This document shows, piece by piece, positions 25,955 to 36,884 of a stretch of DNA of 64,000 bases. A program made the position numbers and the translations under genes. Within the stretch, counting starts at the first letter, position 1; each line of letters opens with the position of its first letter. Origin of the DNA: Pimelobacter simplex (GTDB lineage Bacteria; Actinomycetota; Actinomycetes; Propionibacteriales; Nocardioidaceae); assembly GCF_024662235.1 (NCBI RefSeq), contig NZ_CP096276.1, positions 1,364,001 to 1,428,000 on the forward strand. The letters run 5' to 3'. A model generated the notes under the pieces. The model was given only the letters and a program-made list of their open reading frames with translations, was not told the DNA's origin and ran no database searches.

Positions 25955-27768
25955 GCACCACCCTGCGCGCCCCGGAGCAGACCCGGCTCAGCACCGGTGA
26001 CGAGATCGGCGCCTGGGAGACCATCCGCCGCGGCATCCGGCACTCGCCCGAGCTCACCGAGGGCATCGGCTGGACGCTGACCCTCGCGGTCATCGCCTCG
26101 GTCGGCCAGGTGGTCGTCCCGATCGCGGTCCAGCAGACGATCGACAAGGGGCTGCACGGTCCCGACGGGCCGGACGTGTCGTTCACGACCTGGCTCGCGC
26201 TCGCGGCGGGGCTGGCGATCGTGGCGACCAGCTGGGCGTCGTACGCGATGACGGCGCGGCTGTTCTCGACCGCCGAGCGCGGCCTGGCCACGCTGCGGGT
26301 CAAGGCGTTCCGCCACGTCCACGACCTCCCGCTGCTCACCCAGAACACCGAGCGCCGCGGCGCCCTGGTCTCGCGGGTGACCAGCGACGTCGACCAGGTC
26401 AGCCAGTTCCTCGTGTTCGGCGGCCTGCTGTTCGTGGTCAGCATCGGCCAGATGCTCATCGCGACCGTGGTGATGGTGGTCTACAGCTGGCAGCTCACGA
26501 TCGTGGTCTGGGTCTGCTTCGCACCACTGTTCCTGAGCCTGCGCTACTTCCAGCGCAAGCTGGCCGCCGCCTACGGCACCGTGCGACGCCAGGTCGGCCT
26601 GCTGCTCTCGGCCGTCTCCGAGCCGGTCGTGGGCGCGACCGTGGTCAAGGCCTACGCGATCGAGGACCGCACCCAGGAGCGCATCGACACCGCGATCGCC
26701 GTGCACAAGGCGGCGAGCACGCGGGCCCAGGGGTTCACGGCCTTCTCGTTCAGCCTCGGCGGCATCTCGGCCGGCTTCGCCAACGCGGGCGTGCTCATCG
26801 TCGGCATCTGGCTGGGCCAGGGCTTCGCCTGGGGTGACGGGATCACCGCCGGCGAGGTGCTGGCGTTCGCCTTCCTGGTCACCCTGTTCGTCGGCCCGGT
26901 CCAGATGGGCACCCAGATCCTCACCGACGCCCAGAACGCCATCGCCGGATGGCGCCGCGTGATCGGCATCCTCGACACCCCGGCCGACCTGGTCGACCCG
27001 GGCCCCGATGGCAAGACGCTGCCCCGGGGCGCGATCGACGTCCGCTTCGAGGGGGTCGGCTTCGCCTACCCCGGTGCCGCGGAGGTCCTCTCCGACATCG
27101 ACCTGGTGATCCCGGCCGGCCAGCGGGTCGCGGTCGTCGGCGAGACCGGCTCGGGCAAGTCCACCGTCGCCAAGCTGCTCACCCGCCTGATGGACCCCGA
27201 CCGCGGCCGGGTCCTGCTCGACGGGATCGACCTGCGCGAGGTCGCCGAGAGCGCCCTGCGCAGCAGCGTGGTGCTCGTGCCCCAGGAGGGCTTCCTCTTC
27301 GACGACACCCTGGCCGCGAACGTCCGCTACGGCCGGCTCGGTGCGAGCGAGGCCGAGATCCTCGCCGCGGCCGACACGATCGGCCTCGGCGACTGGGTGG
27401 CCGGCCTGCCCGACGGCGTCGCGACCCGCGTGGGCCAGCGCGGCGAGTCGCTCTCGGCGGGGGAGCGCCAGCTCGTCGCGCTGCTGCGCGCCCAGCTCGC
27501 CGACCCCGACCTGCTCGTGCTCGACGAGGCCACCAGCGCCGTCGACCCCGCCCTGGAGACCCGGATCGCCCGGGCCCTGGAGCGCCTGATGAGCGGGCGC
27601 ACCTCGGTCACCATCGCGCACCGGCTCTCCACCGCTGAGGCCGCCGATGTCGTGGTCGTCGTCGACCGGGGCCGGATCGTCCAGCACGGGCCGCACGCCG
27701 AGCTCGTGGCCCAGCCGGACACCCCTTACGCGAGGCTGCACGCCTCGTGGGTGGCCCAGCACGGATAA
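25951..27768 (+). CDS. ABC exporter half-transporter B (canonical ATP site)
   Basis: This 605-residue partner of the preceding gene has the same domain order. Walker A is [10 protein letters not shown] and Walker [14 protein letters not shown] with the catalytic glutamate. The switch histidine is in [13 protein letters not shown]. The signature is LSAGERQL, and the Q-loop region is [13 protein letters not shown]. It therefore supplies the active hydrolysis site paired with the intact LSGGQ signature of half A. The pair sits between hisF and hisI, and the stop overlaps the hisI start (TAATG). Confidence 0.92.
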   Translation: MSTTLRAPEQTRLSTGDEIGAWETIRRGIRHSPELTEGIGWTLTLAVIASVGQVVVPIAVQQTIDKGLHGPDGPDVSFTTWLALAAGLAIVATSWASYAMTARLFSTAERGLATLRVKAFRHVHDLPLLTQNTERRGALVSRVTSDVDQVSQFLVFGGLLFVVSIGQMLIATVVMVVYSWQLTIVVWVCFAPLFLSLRYFQRKLAAAYGTVRRQVGLLLSAVSEPVVGATVVKAYAIEDRTQERIDTAIAVHKAASTRAQGFTAFSFSLGGISAGFANAGVLIVGIWLGQGFAWGDGITAGEVLAFAFLVTLFVGPVQMGTQILTDAQNAIAGWRRVIGILDTPADLVDPGPDGKTLPRGAIDVRFEGVGFAYPGAAEVLSDIDLVIPAGQRVAVVGETGSGKSTVAKLLTRLMDPDRGRVLLDGIDLREVAESALRSSVVLVPQEGFLFDDTLAANVRYGRLGASEAEILAAADTIGLGDWVAGLPDGVATRVGQRGESLSAGERQLVALLRAQLADPDLLVLDEATSAVDPALETRIARALERLMSGRTSVTIAHRLSTAEAADVVVVVDRGRIVQHGPHAELVAQPDTPYARLHASWVAQHG

Positions 27769-28115
27769 TGGAGCCCGTGAGCCTTCCCTCCGCCGTTGCC
27801 GACCGCCTCAAGCGCACCTCCGACGGGCTGGTGCCCGCGATCGTGCAGCAGCACGACACCGGCGAGGTGCTGATGCTGGCCTGGATGGACGACGAGGCGC
27901 TGCACCGCACGCTCAGCACCGGGCGGGCGACGTACTGGAGCCGGTCGCGCCAGGAGTACTGGGTCAAGGGCGAGACCTCGGGCAACCCCCAGCAGGTCAA
28001 GGAGGTCCGCCTCGACTGCGACGGCGACACCCTGCTGGTCAAGGTCGACCAGGTCGGGGTCGCCTGCCACACCGGGGCGCGCACCTGCTTCGACGAGGGC
28101 CTCATCGATGGCTGA
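27768..28115 (+). CDS. hisI: Phosphoribosyl-AMP cyclohydrolase
   Basis: This is monofunctional HisI, about 115 residues, opening the adenine ring of PR-AMP in histidine synthesis. It shows [33 protein letters not shown], the metal-binding [11 protein letters not shown] and [10 protein letters not shown] with the conserved cysteines. ATG 27768 overlaps the preceding stop; a GTG at 27777 is an alternative. No HisE half is fused. The next gene starts 8 bases before the stop, leaving no room for trpE. Confidence 0.96.
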   Translation: MEPVSLPSAVADRLKRTSDGLVPAIVQQHDTGEVLMLAWMDDEALHRTLSTGRATYWSRSRQEYWVKGETSGNPQQVKEVRLDCDGDTLLVKVDQVGVACHTGARTCFDEGLIDG

Positions 28116-28716
28116 GTCCCGCGCCCGCCGCGCCTTCGGCCCCGTCGTCCTCCTCGGCCTGGTCGGCAGCGGCGCCGCCGCCATCGGCGGCCACAAGGAG
28201 ATGCTCACCATCCCCGAGGCCACGCTCCGCGCGGCCGGCGGCATCGCCCCCAGCGTGGCCGACCGCTCGGTCGAGTTCCCGCTCGCGGGCGCCCTGGCCC
28301 TCGTCGCCCTGGCCTGCTGGGGCGTCCTGCTCGTGACCCGCGGCTGGGTACGCCGCGTGGTCGCCGCGCTCGCCCTCGTCGCGGCCGCCGGCATCTTCGC
28401 CGTGGTCGTGGTCGGCGGCTTCGTCCAGGACGACCAGGCCTCCACCGACCTCGCCGCCCGCCTCGGCCTCGACGGCTCCGCCGTGGACGCCGGCCGTACC
28501 TCCTGGCTCTGGGTCGCCCTGCTCGGCGCCCTGGTCGCGCTCGTCGCGGCCGGCCTCGCGGTGCGTCTGGTGCCCGCGTGGCCCGAGATGGGCAGCCGCT
28601 ACGACGCCCCGACCTCGGGCGCCGCCACGACCGCGGCCGGCAAGGAGCCGGAGGAGCAGTCGAACCTCGACCTGTGGAAGTCCCTGGACGAGGGTGGCGA
28701 CCCCACGGCCGACTGA
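28108..28716 (+). CDS. Trp-biosynthesis-associated membrane protein (TIGR02234 type)
   Basis: This 202-residue protein has four membrane segments (about 9-25, 52-72, 80-108 and 128-152). The first is followed by a small extracytoplasmic loop. The C-terminal tail is acidic and polar ([21 protein letters not shown]). The spacing, the [16 protein letters not shown] start and the genome position before trpC match the actinobacterial family found inside trp operons, normally just after trpE. Its function is unknown. It overlaps hisI by 8 bases. Confidence 0.8.
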   Translation: MAESRARRAFGPVVLLGLVGSGAAAIGGHKEMLTIPEATLRAAGGIAPSVADRSVEFPLAGALALVALACWGVLLVTRGWVRRVVAALALVAAAGIFAVVVVGGFVQDDQASTDLAARLGLDGSAVDAGRTSWLWVALLGALVALVAAGLAVRLVPAWPEMGSRYDAPTSGAATTAAGKEPEEQSNLDLWKSLDEGGDPTAD

Positions 28717-28940
28717 GGGGCCGCGTGGGGAGGACATGCCGGCGGTGCGCCGCCCCAGCACGCACCTGAGCACCTTCTCCTCGGTCGACGGGCCTCCGGC
28801 CCGCCTCCCTCGTCGGCGGCACTCATGCACGCACCGGGACGACGCACCGCACGACAGCCCCTCCCCACGCGGCCCCTGCCGGAGCCGTAGCCCTAGAATC
28901 GGATCCGCACGACCCGACCGACTCATCGAGGAGCACTTCC

Positions 28941-29141
28941 ATGGCCGACAACCACGGCAACACCCCTGCTGCCTGGACCGCCGTCCTTGTCTCGCTGGTC
29001 GGCTTCGTCGTGGGCGCGATCGGCATGTCCATCACGCCGCTGAGCTGGCCGCTCTTCTGGATCGGCACCGCGGTCGTGCTCGCCGGCGGCGTCGTCTTCG
29101 TGGTCATGGCCAAGATGGGCTTCCACGAGGCGGGCCACTGA
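28941..29141 (+). CDS. HGxxPAAW family small membrane protein
   Basis: This 66-residue protein carries the name motif HGNTPAAW at residues 5-12, then two membrane helices (about 14-34 and 38-58). It ends in a histidine-containing tail (FHEAGH). A GAGGAGC ribosome site precedes ATG 28941, and TAGAAT at 28894-28899 may be its -10. Members occur beside trp genes in actinobacteria, and the role is unknown. The 224 bases between it and the previous gene hold nothing else I can identify. Confidence 0.85.
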   Translation: MADNHGNTPAAWTAVLVSLVGFVVGAIGMSITPLSWPLFWIGTAVVLAGGVVFVVMAKMGFHEAGH

Positions 29142-29160
29142 GCCAGGGCGCTCCTCGGAG

Positions 29161-29598
29161 ATGACCCTCACGGCCGCACCCGCTCCCACCGGCGCTCCTT
29201 CGCGCCGGCGGCGGATGCTGCCGCCGCTGCTCGTGGCCGGCGGGATCACCGCGGCCACGGTGGCCCTGCACTTCCGTGACCCGCACGACCAGGGGACCTG
29301 GGGCATGTGCCCGACCGCGGCGCTGGGCTTCTCCTGCCCCGGCTGCGGTGGCCTGCGGGCGGTCAACGACCTCAGCAACCTGCGGCTGGCCGATGCGGCG
29401 TCGAGCAACCTGCTCTTCCTGGCCGTGATCCCGCTGTTCGCGTGGGTGTTCTGGCGCTGGAGCGCCGGACGCTGGACCGGCCGCGCCTGGGACCCCGACA
29501 GCGGCCGGGTCGCCCGGGTCAGCGCGGTGGTGATCGTAGTGATGGTGGTCTTCACCGTCCTGCGCAACACGCCTTACGGCGCCTGGCTCGCCCCCTGA
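29161..29598 (+). CDS. DUF2752 membrane protein
   Basis: This 145-residue protein has the DUF2752 core: CPTAALGFSCPGCGGLRAVNDL (two cysteine pairs with the CPGCG motif) followed by LRLADAASSNLLFL. Three membrane helices are predicted (about 17-35, 75-95, 115-135). The cysteines could bind metal, but the function is unknown. It starts 19 bases after the HGxxPAAW gene with GGAG before ATG. The strong bidirectional terminator at 29620 ends this transcript. Confidence 0.85.
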   Translation: MTLTAAPAPTGAPSRRRRMLPPLLVAGGITAATVALHFRDPHDQGTWGMCPTAALGFSCPGCGGLRAVNDLSNLRLADAASSNLLFLAVIPLFAWVFWRWSAGRWTGRAWDPDSGRVARVSAVVIVVMVVFTVLRNTPYGAWLAP

Positions 29599-29619
29599 TC
29601 CTCTGGCCCCCTGACGCAC

Positions 29620-29655
29620 CGACGCCCCCTGTCCCGACCGGGACAGGGGGCGTCG
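29620..29655. terminator. Bidirectional terminator between DUF2752 and DUF4190 genes
   Basis: Perfect 16-bp arms (CGACGCCCCCTGTCCC at 29620-29635 and its complement at 29640-29655) flank a 4-base loop. They sit in the gap between two convergent genes, so the hairpin can stop transcription from both sides. Confidence 0.8.
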
Positions 29656-29677
29656 GCGTTGCGTACGGCGGGCTCGG

Positions 29678-30013
29678 TCAGCTGTTGCCGAGCGCGATGA
29701 TGAAGATGATGCCGTAGACCACGATGCCGACGACCATGAGGATCGAGGCGATCATGCCGCAGATCCGGCCGGCGTTGACCGTGCCGCGGTTGTTGTAGGC
29801 GCTGGGGTTGGCGTCGATCTCGGCGATCGCCTTGTTGCCCATGACCCAGGCGGCGATGCCGAGCGGGCCACAGCAGACCAGGCCGAGGATGCCGAGGATC
29901 AGGATGGTGGTGCCCTGGGGGTGGTCTCCGCCACCGCCATAGCCACCGGCGCCGTACCCACCGGGCGCGGGCGGCGGGGGAGTGCCGTAGTTGGGCGGCT
30001 CGTTGTAGCTCAC
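29678..30013 (-). CDS. DUF4190 membrane protein
   Basis: This 111-residue protein has a Pro/Gly/Tyr-rich cytoplasmic tail (about 1-33) and the DUF4190 domain. The first helix is ILILGILGLVCCGPLGIAAW, then MGNKAIAEIDANPSAY, then a second helix near the C-terminus. The GTG start at 30013 has AGGAGG upstream on the minus strand. A TAGGGT at 30076-30081 (minus strand) may be its -10. The function is unknown. Confidence 0.85.
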   Translation of the reverse strand: MSYNEPPNYGTPPPPAPGGYGAGGYGGGGDHPQGTTILILGILGLVCCGPLGIAAWVMGNKAIAEIDANPSAYNNRGTVNAGRICGMIASILMVVGIVVYGIIFIIALGNS

Positions 30014-30165
30014 GTCGGTTCCTCCTGCGTGTTTCAGATGTCATTCGGCCGGCCGAGTTCCGGGCGGTGTGTGGAACCCTAACCGTCGCGTGCCACACTC
30101 GACACCACCGCCGGCGCTTTGCCGCCGTCGGACCCTGCCCGCAAGAGAGACGTGACGGAGGCGCA

Positions 30166-30968
30166 ATGTCGGCCCCCCAGGCTTCCCAGCCCACGGTGCT
30201 CGACGGGATCGTCGCCGGAGTGCTCGAGGATCTCGCCGTGCGTCAGGCCACCACCTCGGAGGCGGACCTGCGTGCCGCCCTGGCGGACGTCGATCCGCCC
30301 CGGGACCCGATGCCGCACTTCCGCGGGGCCGGGTCGAGCGTGATCGCCGAGGTCAAGCGCAAGAGCCCGAGCAAGGGCGCGCTGGCCGAGATCCCCGATC
30401 CTGCCGCCCTGGCCGCCGAGTACGCCGCCGGCGGGGCCGGCGCGATCAGCGTGCTCACCGAGCAGCGCCGGTTCGGGGGCAGCCTCGACGACCTGCGCAC
30501 GGTGCGCGCGACGGTCGGCGTACCGGTGCTGCGCAAGGACTTCATCGTCACCGAGTACCAGCTGCTCGAGGCCCGTGCGGCCGGCGCCGACCTGGCGCTG
30601 CTCATGGCGGTCTCGCTGCCGGGTGCCCGGTTGGCCCAGCTGCACGACTACGCCCGCGAGCTGGGGCTGACCGTGCTGATGGAGGTCCACGACGAGGAGG
30701 AGACCGCTCGTGCGGTCGAGGTGGGCGCCGAGCTGATCGGCGTCAACGCGCGCAACCTCAAGACGCTCGAGATCGACCTCGACGTCTTCGGCCGGCTCGC
30801 GCCCCTCATCCCCGACGACCGGGTCAAGGTCGCCGAGTCCGGCATCTTCGGACCACGAGACGTCGAGCGGTTCGTCGCCGAGGGTGCCAGCGTGGTGCTC
30901 GTCGGTGAGGCGCTCGTCAAGGACGGCGCTCCGCGCGAGGCGGTCGCCGCGATGACAGGAATCACCCG

Positions 30969-30972
<4 letters not shown>
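30166..30972 (+). CDS. trpC: Indole-3-glycerol phosphate synthase
   Basis: This 268-residue TIM-barrel enzyme makes indole-3-glycerol phosphate from CdRP. Catalytic and phosphate motifs are seen in [15 protein letters not shown], the [15 protein letters not shown] block, [32 protein letters not shown] and VAESGIF. ATG 30166 follows GACGGAGG. It is monofunctional (no TrpF fused) and overlaps trpB by 4 bases. Confidence 0.97.
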
Positions 30973-32179
<1,207 letters not shown>

Positions 32180-32183
<4 letters not shown>

Positions 32184-32977
32184 CCGTCAGCAGCACCGCG
32201 TTCGACCGGGCGCGGGCCGAGGGGCGCGCCGCTCTGGTCGGCTACCTGCCGGCGGGCTTCCCCGACGTCGAGGGCAGCATCGCCGCGCTCACCGTGATGG
32301 TCGAGGCCGGCTGCGACGTGATCGAGATCGGGCTGCCCTACAGCGACCCGGTGATGGACGGTCCGACCATCCAGGCCGCCGCCCAGCAGGCGCTCGACGC
32401 CGGTGTCCGCACCGCCGACGCGCTCCGCGTCGTCGAGGCGGTCGCCGCGACCGGCACGCCCACCCTCGTGATGACCTACTGGAACCCGGTCGAGAAGTAC
32501 GGCGTCGAGAGGTTCGCGCGCGACCTGGCCGGCGCCGGCGGCGCGGGCTTGATCACGCCCGACCTGACCCCCGACTTCGCGCCCGAGTGGATCGCCGCCG
32601 CCGACGCGCACGACCTCGACAAGGTCTTCCTCGTCGCGCCCTCCTCGACCGACGAGCGGATCGCGATGACCACGGCCGCCTCGCGCGGCTTCGTCTACGC
32701 CACCGGCATCATGGGCGTGACCGGCACCAAGCAGGCGACCGCCGAGGGCGTGGCCCCGCTGATCGCGCGGACCAAGGCGACCACCGACCTGCCGGTCGGC
32801 GTGGGCGTCGGGGTCAGCTCCGGTGCCCAGGCGGCCGCGCTGGCGGCGTACGCCGACGGGGTGATCGTGGGCTCCGCCTTCGTGCGCACGCTGCTCGACC
32901 ACCCCGGCGACCGCGCCGCCGGTCTCGCCGCGCTGCGGTCCCTGACCGAGGAGCTCGCCGGGGGCGTGCGTGCGTAG
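32180..32977 (+). CDS. trpA: Tryptophan synthase alpha chain
   Basis: This 265-residue TIM-barrel lyase splits indole-glycerol phosphate and channels indole to TrpB. The catalytic glutamate and aspartate are in [19 protein letters not shown]; other motifs are [22 protein letters not shown] and [14 protein letters not shown] 32180 overlaps the trpB stop. The 3' end overlaps the following lipoprotein gene by 8 bases. Confidence 0.98.
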
Positions 32978-33584
32978 CCCGTTCACCCGGGGCGGCACGC
33001 TGACCGCGCTGCTCGTCGTCCTCGGCCTCGGGCTGGCCGCCTGTGCCGGCAGCGACCCGGCGAAGTTCACCGGGAGCCGGCTCGAGAACCCCTACACCGC
33101 GCCGGACATCGCGCTCAGCGACACCGCGGGCCACGACTACTCGCTGGCCGCGACGGACAAGCCGATGACGCTGGTCTTCTTCGGCTACACCCACTGCGCG
33201 GACTACTGCCCGATGGTGATGAACAACATCGCCGCCGCGCTCAACCGGCTCGACGACGCCGACCGGGCCAAGGTCGACGTCGCCTTCGTGACCACCGACC
33301 CCAGCCGGGACACCGCCAAGGCGCTGCGCAAGTACCTCGACGGCTACAACAAGTCGTTCATCGGCCTGACCGGCGACCTCGACACGATCATCGCCGTCGG
33401 CAAGCCGCTGGCGGTCTACGTCAACGACGGCAAGAAGCTGCCCTCCGGCGGCTACGACCTGGGCGGGCACTCGACGTTCACCCTGGCCATCGACCACGGC
33501 GGCAAGGCCGTCGCCCTGTGGAACCAGGAGACCTCCAGCACGGAGTTCGCCGCGGACATCCACACCCTGCTGACCGAGGACTGA
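32970..33584 (+). CDS. SCO1/SenC family copper-chaperone lipoprotein
   Basis: This 204-residue exported lipoprotein has a signal peptide (about 1-25) ending in the lipobox LAAC. A thioredoxin-like SCO1 domain follows with the copper-binding GYTHCADYCPMVM (CxxxC) and the conserved histidine near the end in LGGHSTFTLAID. SCO1 proteins load the CuA centre of cytochrome oxidase. GTG 32970 overlaps trpA. It sits directly before lgt, the enzyme that would lipidate it. Confidence 0.88.
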   Translation: MRSPFTRGGTLTALLVVLGLGLAACAGSDPAKFTGSRLENPYTAPDIALSDTAGHDYSLAATDKPMTLVFFGYTHCADYCPMVMNNIAAALNRLDDADRAKVDVAFVTTDPSRDTAKALRKYLDGYNKSFIGLTGDLDTIIAVGKPLAVYVNDGKKLPSGGYDLGGHSTFTLAIDHGGKAVALWNQETSSTEFAADIHTLLTED

Positions 33585-33588
33585 GTCC

Positions 33589-34608
33589 GTGACCCCAGGA
33601 GCCGACGTGCTGCCCCAGATCATCGCCGCCAGCATCCCGAGCCCGGCCAACGGCGTGTGGCACATCGGTGCCTTCCCCCTGCGCGGCTACGCGCTGTGCA
33701 TCATCCTCGGCATCGTCGTGGCCATCTGGATCGGCGAGAAGCGCTGGAAGGCCCGCGGCGGCACGATCGGCGAGGTCCAGGACATCGCCATCTGGGCGGT
33801 GCCCTTCGGCATCGTCGGCGCCCGGCTCTACCACGTCGCCACCGACTGGGAGAAGTACTTCGGCGAGGGCGGCAGCCCGATCGACGCCCTCTACGTGTGG
33901 CACGGCGGCCTCGGCATCTGGGGCGGCGTCGGCCTCGGCGCGCTCGGCGCCTGGATCGGCGCGCGCCGCAAGGGCATCAAGCTGCTCCCGCTGCTCGACG
34001 CGCTGGCGCCCGGCGTCCTGGTCGGCCAGGCGATCGGCCGCTGGGGCAACTGGTTCAACCAGGAGCTCTACGGCCGCCCGACCGACCTGCCGTGGGGCCT
34101 GAAGATCGACAGCGACCACTTCAGCGCCGCCTACAAGGCCAGCGCGGACTACCAGGAGCGGCTCGCCGCCAGCGGCGGCGTGGTGCCGGACTTCGTCACC
34201 TTCCACCCGACCTTCCTCTACGAGTGCCTGTGGAACCTGGCCGCCTTCGCGCTCATCATCTGGCTCGACCGCCGCTTCCGCCTGGGCCACGGCCGGGTGA
34301 TGGCCGTCTACGTCATGGCCTACACCCTGGGCCGCGGCTGGATCGAGGACCTGCGGATCGACGACGTCCAGCTCAACGACGTGCTCGGCCTGCGGTTCAA
34401 CGTGTGGACCTCGATCGTGCTCTTCGTGATCGCCGCCGCCTACTACGTCTGGGCGACCAAGAACCGGCCCGGCCGCGAGGAGAGCGTGTACGTCGACGGG
34501 CGGGTGCCCGGCGACGAGCCCGAGGCGGCCGAGGAGCCCGAGGCGGTCGAGGAGCCCGAGGTGTCCGAGGCGGTCGAGGAGCCCGAGAACGGCTCGTCCA
34601 CGATCTGA
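33589..34608 (+). CDS. lgt: Prolipoprotein diacylglyceryl transferase
   Basis: Lgt attaches diacylglycerol to the lipobox cysteine of prolipoproteins. The 339-residue membrane protein has seven helices, the IPSPANGVWHIGAFPLRGYAL start, VWHGGLGIWGG, the signature GQAIGRWGNWFNQELYGRPT and the late HPTFLYECLWNL. A glutamate/valine-rich cytoplasmic tail (EEPEAVEEPEVSEAVEEPE, about 300-335) is an actinobacterial add-on. GTG 33589 lies 4 bases after the SCO1 gene. Confidence 0.96.
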   Translation: MTPGADVLPQIIAASIPSPANGVWHIGAFPLRGYALCIILGIVVAIWIGEKRWKARGGTIGEVQDIAIWAVPFGIVGARLYHVATDWEKYFGEGGSPIDALYVWHGGLGIWGGVGLGALGAWIGARRKGIKLLPLLDALAPGVLVGQAIGRWGNWFNQELYGRPTDLPWGLKIDSDHFSAAYKASADYQERLAASGGVVPDFVTFHPTFLYECLWNLAAFALIIWLDRRFRLGHGRVMAVYVMAYTLGRGWIEDLRIDDVQLNDVLGLRFNVWTSIVLFVIAAAYYVWATKNRPGREESVYVDGRVPGDEPEAAEEPEAVEEPEVSEAVEEPENGSSTI

Positions 34609-34636
34609 TCTCAATTTAACAACTTAATACAGCCGA

Positions 34637-34645
34637 TCTACTAGA
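34637..34645 (+). promoter_or_regulatory. AT-rich pst leader with TCTACTAGA element
   Basis: The 96-base gap before pstC starts with an AT-rich block (TCAATTTAACAACTTAATACAG), strikingly unlike the surrounding GC-rich DNA. It contains TCTACTAGA. A near-identical TCTACTGGA (8 of 9) occurs before the second PstS-like gene at 42367-42375. This may be a shared regulator or promoter element. No clear PHO-box repeat is recognised. Confidence 0.35.
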
Positions 34646-34704
34646 CTTAGCGTCACGAGTTGGATCGGCCATCGGGGGCCCCGAGCGGGTAGGGGTGCCC
34701 CGTC

Positions 34705-35775
34705 ATGCCGTACAACGCCACGTCGCCACCGGCGGCGACCTCGCCGGACGAGCCGTGGGGCGGCGGTGACCACGCTGAGCACGGCGAGCAGGACGTGCCG
34801 CGCACGCTGGCGGTCCGCTACTCGCTCCAGGACCGGACCTTCCTGCACGTCGTGCGGGTGCTCGCGTTCCTGGTCCTGGTGATCACCGGGAGCATCGGGG
34901 TCTTCCTGGGCTACCAGTCGATCCCGACGCTCCAGCACTACGGGCTCTCGTTCTTCACCGAGTACCGCTGGCTGCCGAGCCAGGACATCGTCGGCATCGC
35001 CGCGGTGCTGCTCGGCACGATCCAGGTCGCGGTCATCGCGCTGCTGCTGGCGTTCCCGCTCTCGCTGCTGACCGCGCTGTTCATCACCGACTGGGCACCG
35101 TCGTGGGCGCGTCCGCTGCTGGTGCGGATGGTCGACCTGATGGCCGCGGTGCCGGGGATCGTGTTCGGCCTGTGGGTGCTCATCGTCATCCAGCCGCACG
35201 CGACGCGGGTGACGCACTGGATCAGCAAGTACTTCGACTGGATCCCGTTCTTCCACGTGCGCACCGACGTGGACTACCCGATCTGGAACCAGGCGCCCGG
35301 CTACCCGGCGTACGCCGGATCGGCCGCGATCGCCGCGCTGGCGGTGGCGATGATGATCTTCCCGATGGCGACCTCGGTGATGCGCGAGGTGTTCTCCGAG
35401 GCGCCGGTGGGGGAGAAGGAGGCGGCGCTCGCGCTCGGCGCGACGCGCTGGTCGATGGTGCGCACGGTCGTGCTGCCGTTCGGCCGCGGCGGCATCATCG
35501 GCGGCACGATGCTCGCGCTGGGCCGCGCGCTCGGCGAGACGATCTCGGTGGTGATGGTCATCTCGCAGGCCTTCGAGATCAAGCCCTACGTGCTGGAGTC
35601 CGGGACGGCGACCATCTCGGCGCTCATCGCCTCCGGCTTCAAGGAGGCCTCGCCGGCGCAGCTCTCGGCGCTGCTGACCGCGGGCTTCGTGCTCTTCGTG
35701 ATGACCCTGGTCGTCAACAGCCTGGCCGCGGTCGTCGTGGCCCGCTCGCGCGGGGGCGGGGTGACCGAGCTGTGA
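34705..35775 (+). CDS. pstC: Phosphate ABC transporter permease PstC
   Basis: This 356-residue membrane permease has a polar N-terminal tail of about 55 residues and six helices. The PstC marks are LLTALFITDWAP, LMAAVPGIVFGLW and the ATPase-coupling loop EKEAALALGATRWSMVRTVV, then LGRALGETISVVMV. It pairs with PstA to form the inner-membrane channel. ATG 34705 starts the operon after an AT-rich gap. Phosphate specificity is from family likeness only. Here the operon starts with the permease rather than with pstS, which is unusual. Confidence 0.9.
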   Translation: MPYNATSPPAATSPDEPWGGGDHAEHGEQDVPRTLAVRYSLQDRTFLHVVRVLAFLVLVITGSIGVFLGYQSIPTLQHYGLSFFTEYRWLPSQDIVGIAAVLLGTIQVAVIALLLAFPLSLLTALFITDWAPSWARPLLVRMVDLMAAVPGIVFGLWVLIVIQPHATRVTHWISKYFDWIPFFHVRTDVDYPIWNQAPGYPAYAGSAAIAALAVAMMIFPMATSVMREVFSEAPVGEKEAALALGATRWSMVRTVVLPFGRGGIIGGTMLALGRALGETISVVMVISQAFEIKPYVLESGTATISALIASGFKEASPAQLSALLTAGFVLFVMTLVVNSLAAVVVARSRGGGVTEL

Positions 35776-36884
35776 GCGTCACCTCGCCCCCCGCGCCGCG
35801 CCACCTCGCCGAGCCGGCTCCGGAGCCGCCGCCCGCTCCGGTCGAGGAGACCCTGCGCGCCGCCGGGCACCGCACCCGCGAGGACGTGCTGACCCTGCTC
35901 GGCGCCCTGGTCGGCTCGACCGCGACCACCTGGCTGCTCTACACCCGGATCCTGCCGTTCTCGGGGGCGGTCGGCTTCGTCGTCGTCTGGTACGCCGTGT
36001 TCGTCGCCTTCTACGCCGCGCTGACCGCGCTCACCCAGCCGCGCCGGATCGTCATCGACCGGGTGGTCGCGGCGATCGTGATGGCGGCGCCCGCCCTGGT
36101 CGGCCTGGCGCTGCTGAGCACCGTGGTCACCACGGTGTGGAAGGGCATGCCGGCGCTGACCCACCTCAACTTCTTCACCGACGACATGGCCGGGGTCAAG
36201 GCCGAGGACCCGTTCACCAAGGGCGGCATCGCGCACGCGATCCTCGGCACCGTCATCGAGGTCTGCATCGCGGTCGTGATCGCGATGCCCCTCGGCCTGG
36301 CCACGGCGATCTACATCTCCGAGGTCGGCGGCAAGGGCGCGGCGCTGGTGCGCACCGTCGTCGAGGCGATGACCGCGCTGCCCTCGATCGTGGCGGGCCT
36401 GTTCATCTACACGGTCTGGATCGTCAACCTCGGCATGGAGACCAGCGGCCTGGCCGCCTCGCTCGCGCTGGCCGTGATGGCGCTGCCGATCATGGCGCGG
36501 GCCAGCGAGGTGGTGCTCCGGGTGGTGCCCAACGGGCTGCGCGAGGCGTCGTACGCGCTGGGTGCGGGGCGCTGGCAGACCGTCTGGAAGGTCGTCCTGC
36601 CCACGGCCCGCCCGGGCCTGGCCACCGCGCTGATCCTCGGCGTGGCCCGAGCGGTCGGCGAGACCTCGCCGCTGCTGCTCACCTCGGGTGCCTCGACGTT
36701 CTTCAACGCCGACCCGACGCACAACCCGATGAACTCGCTGCCGCTGTTCGTCTACGCCGCCGTCAGCACCGGCAGTCCGCAGATGGAGGACCGCGCGTAC
36801 GCCGGTGCCGCCGTCCTGCTCGCCGTCGTCCTCTCGCTGTTCCTGCTCGCTCGCCTGGCTGCCAGGGGAAGGAAGAACCGATGA
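35772..36884 (+). CDS. pstA: Phosphate ABC transporter permease PstA
   Basis: This 370-residue permease partner of PstC has a Pro-rich N-terminal tail, then six helices. PstA motifs are GLATAIYISEVGGKG, MTALPSIVAGLFIYTVWI, the coupling loop NGLREASYALGAGRWQTVWKVVLP, and VARAVGETSPLLLTSG. GTG 35772 overlaps the pstC stop, and the stop overlaps the next gene (ATGA). The ATPase pstB is not next to it but about 8.7 kb downstream. Confidence 0.9.
   Translation: MSVTSPPAPRHLAEPAPEPPPAPVEETLRAAGHRTREDVLTLLGALVGSTATTWLLYTRILPFSGAVGFVVVWYAVFVAFYAALTALTQPRRIVIDRVVAAIVMAAPALVGLALLSTVVTTVWKGMPALTHLNFFTDDMAGVKAEDPFTKGGIAHAILGTVIEVCIAVVIAMPLGLATAIYISEVGGKGAALVRTVVEAMTALPSIVAGLFIYTVWIVNLGMETSGLAASLALAVMALPIMARASEVVLRVVPNGLREASYALGAGRWQTVWKVVLPTARPGLATALILGVARAVGETSPLLLTSGASTFFNADPTHNPMNSLPLFVYAAVSTGSPQMEDRAYAGAAVLLAVVLSLFLLARLAARGRKNR

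Noticed and set aside
30067..30165. Upstream extension of trpC
   Set aside because: The added residues are not protein-like, and a GGAGG site sits before ATG 30166.
34609..34704. Classical PHO box before pstC
   Set aside because: No GTTCACC-type direct repeats are visible; only an AT-rich block and TCTACTAGA.
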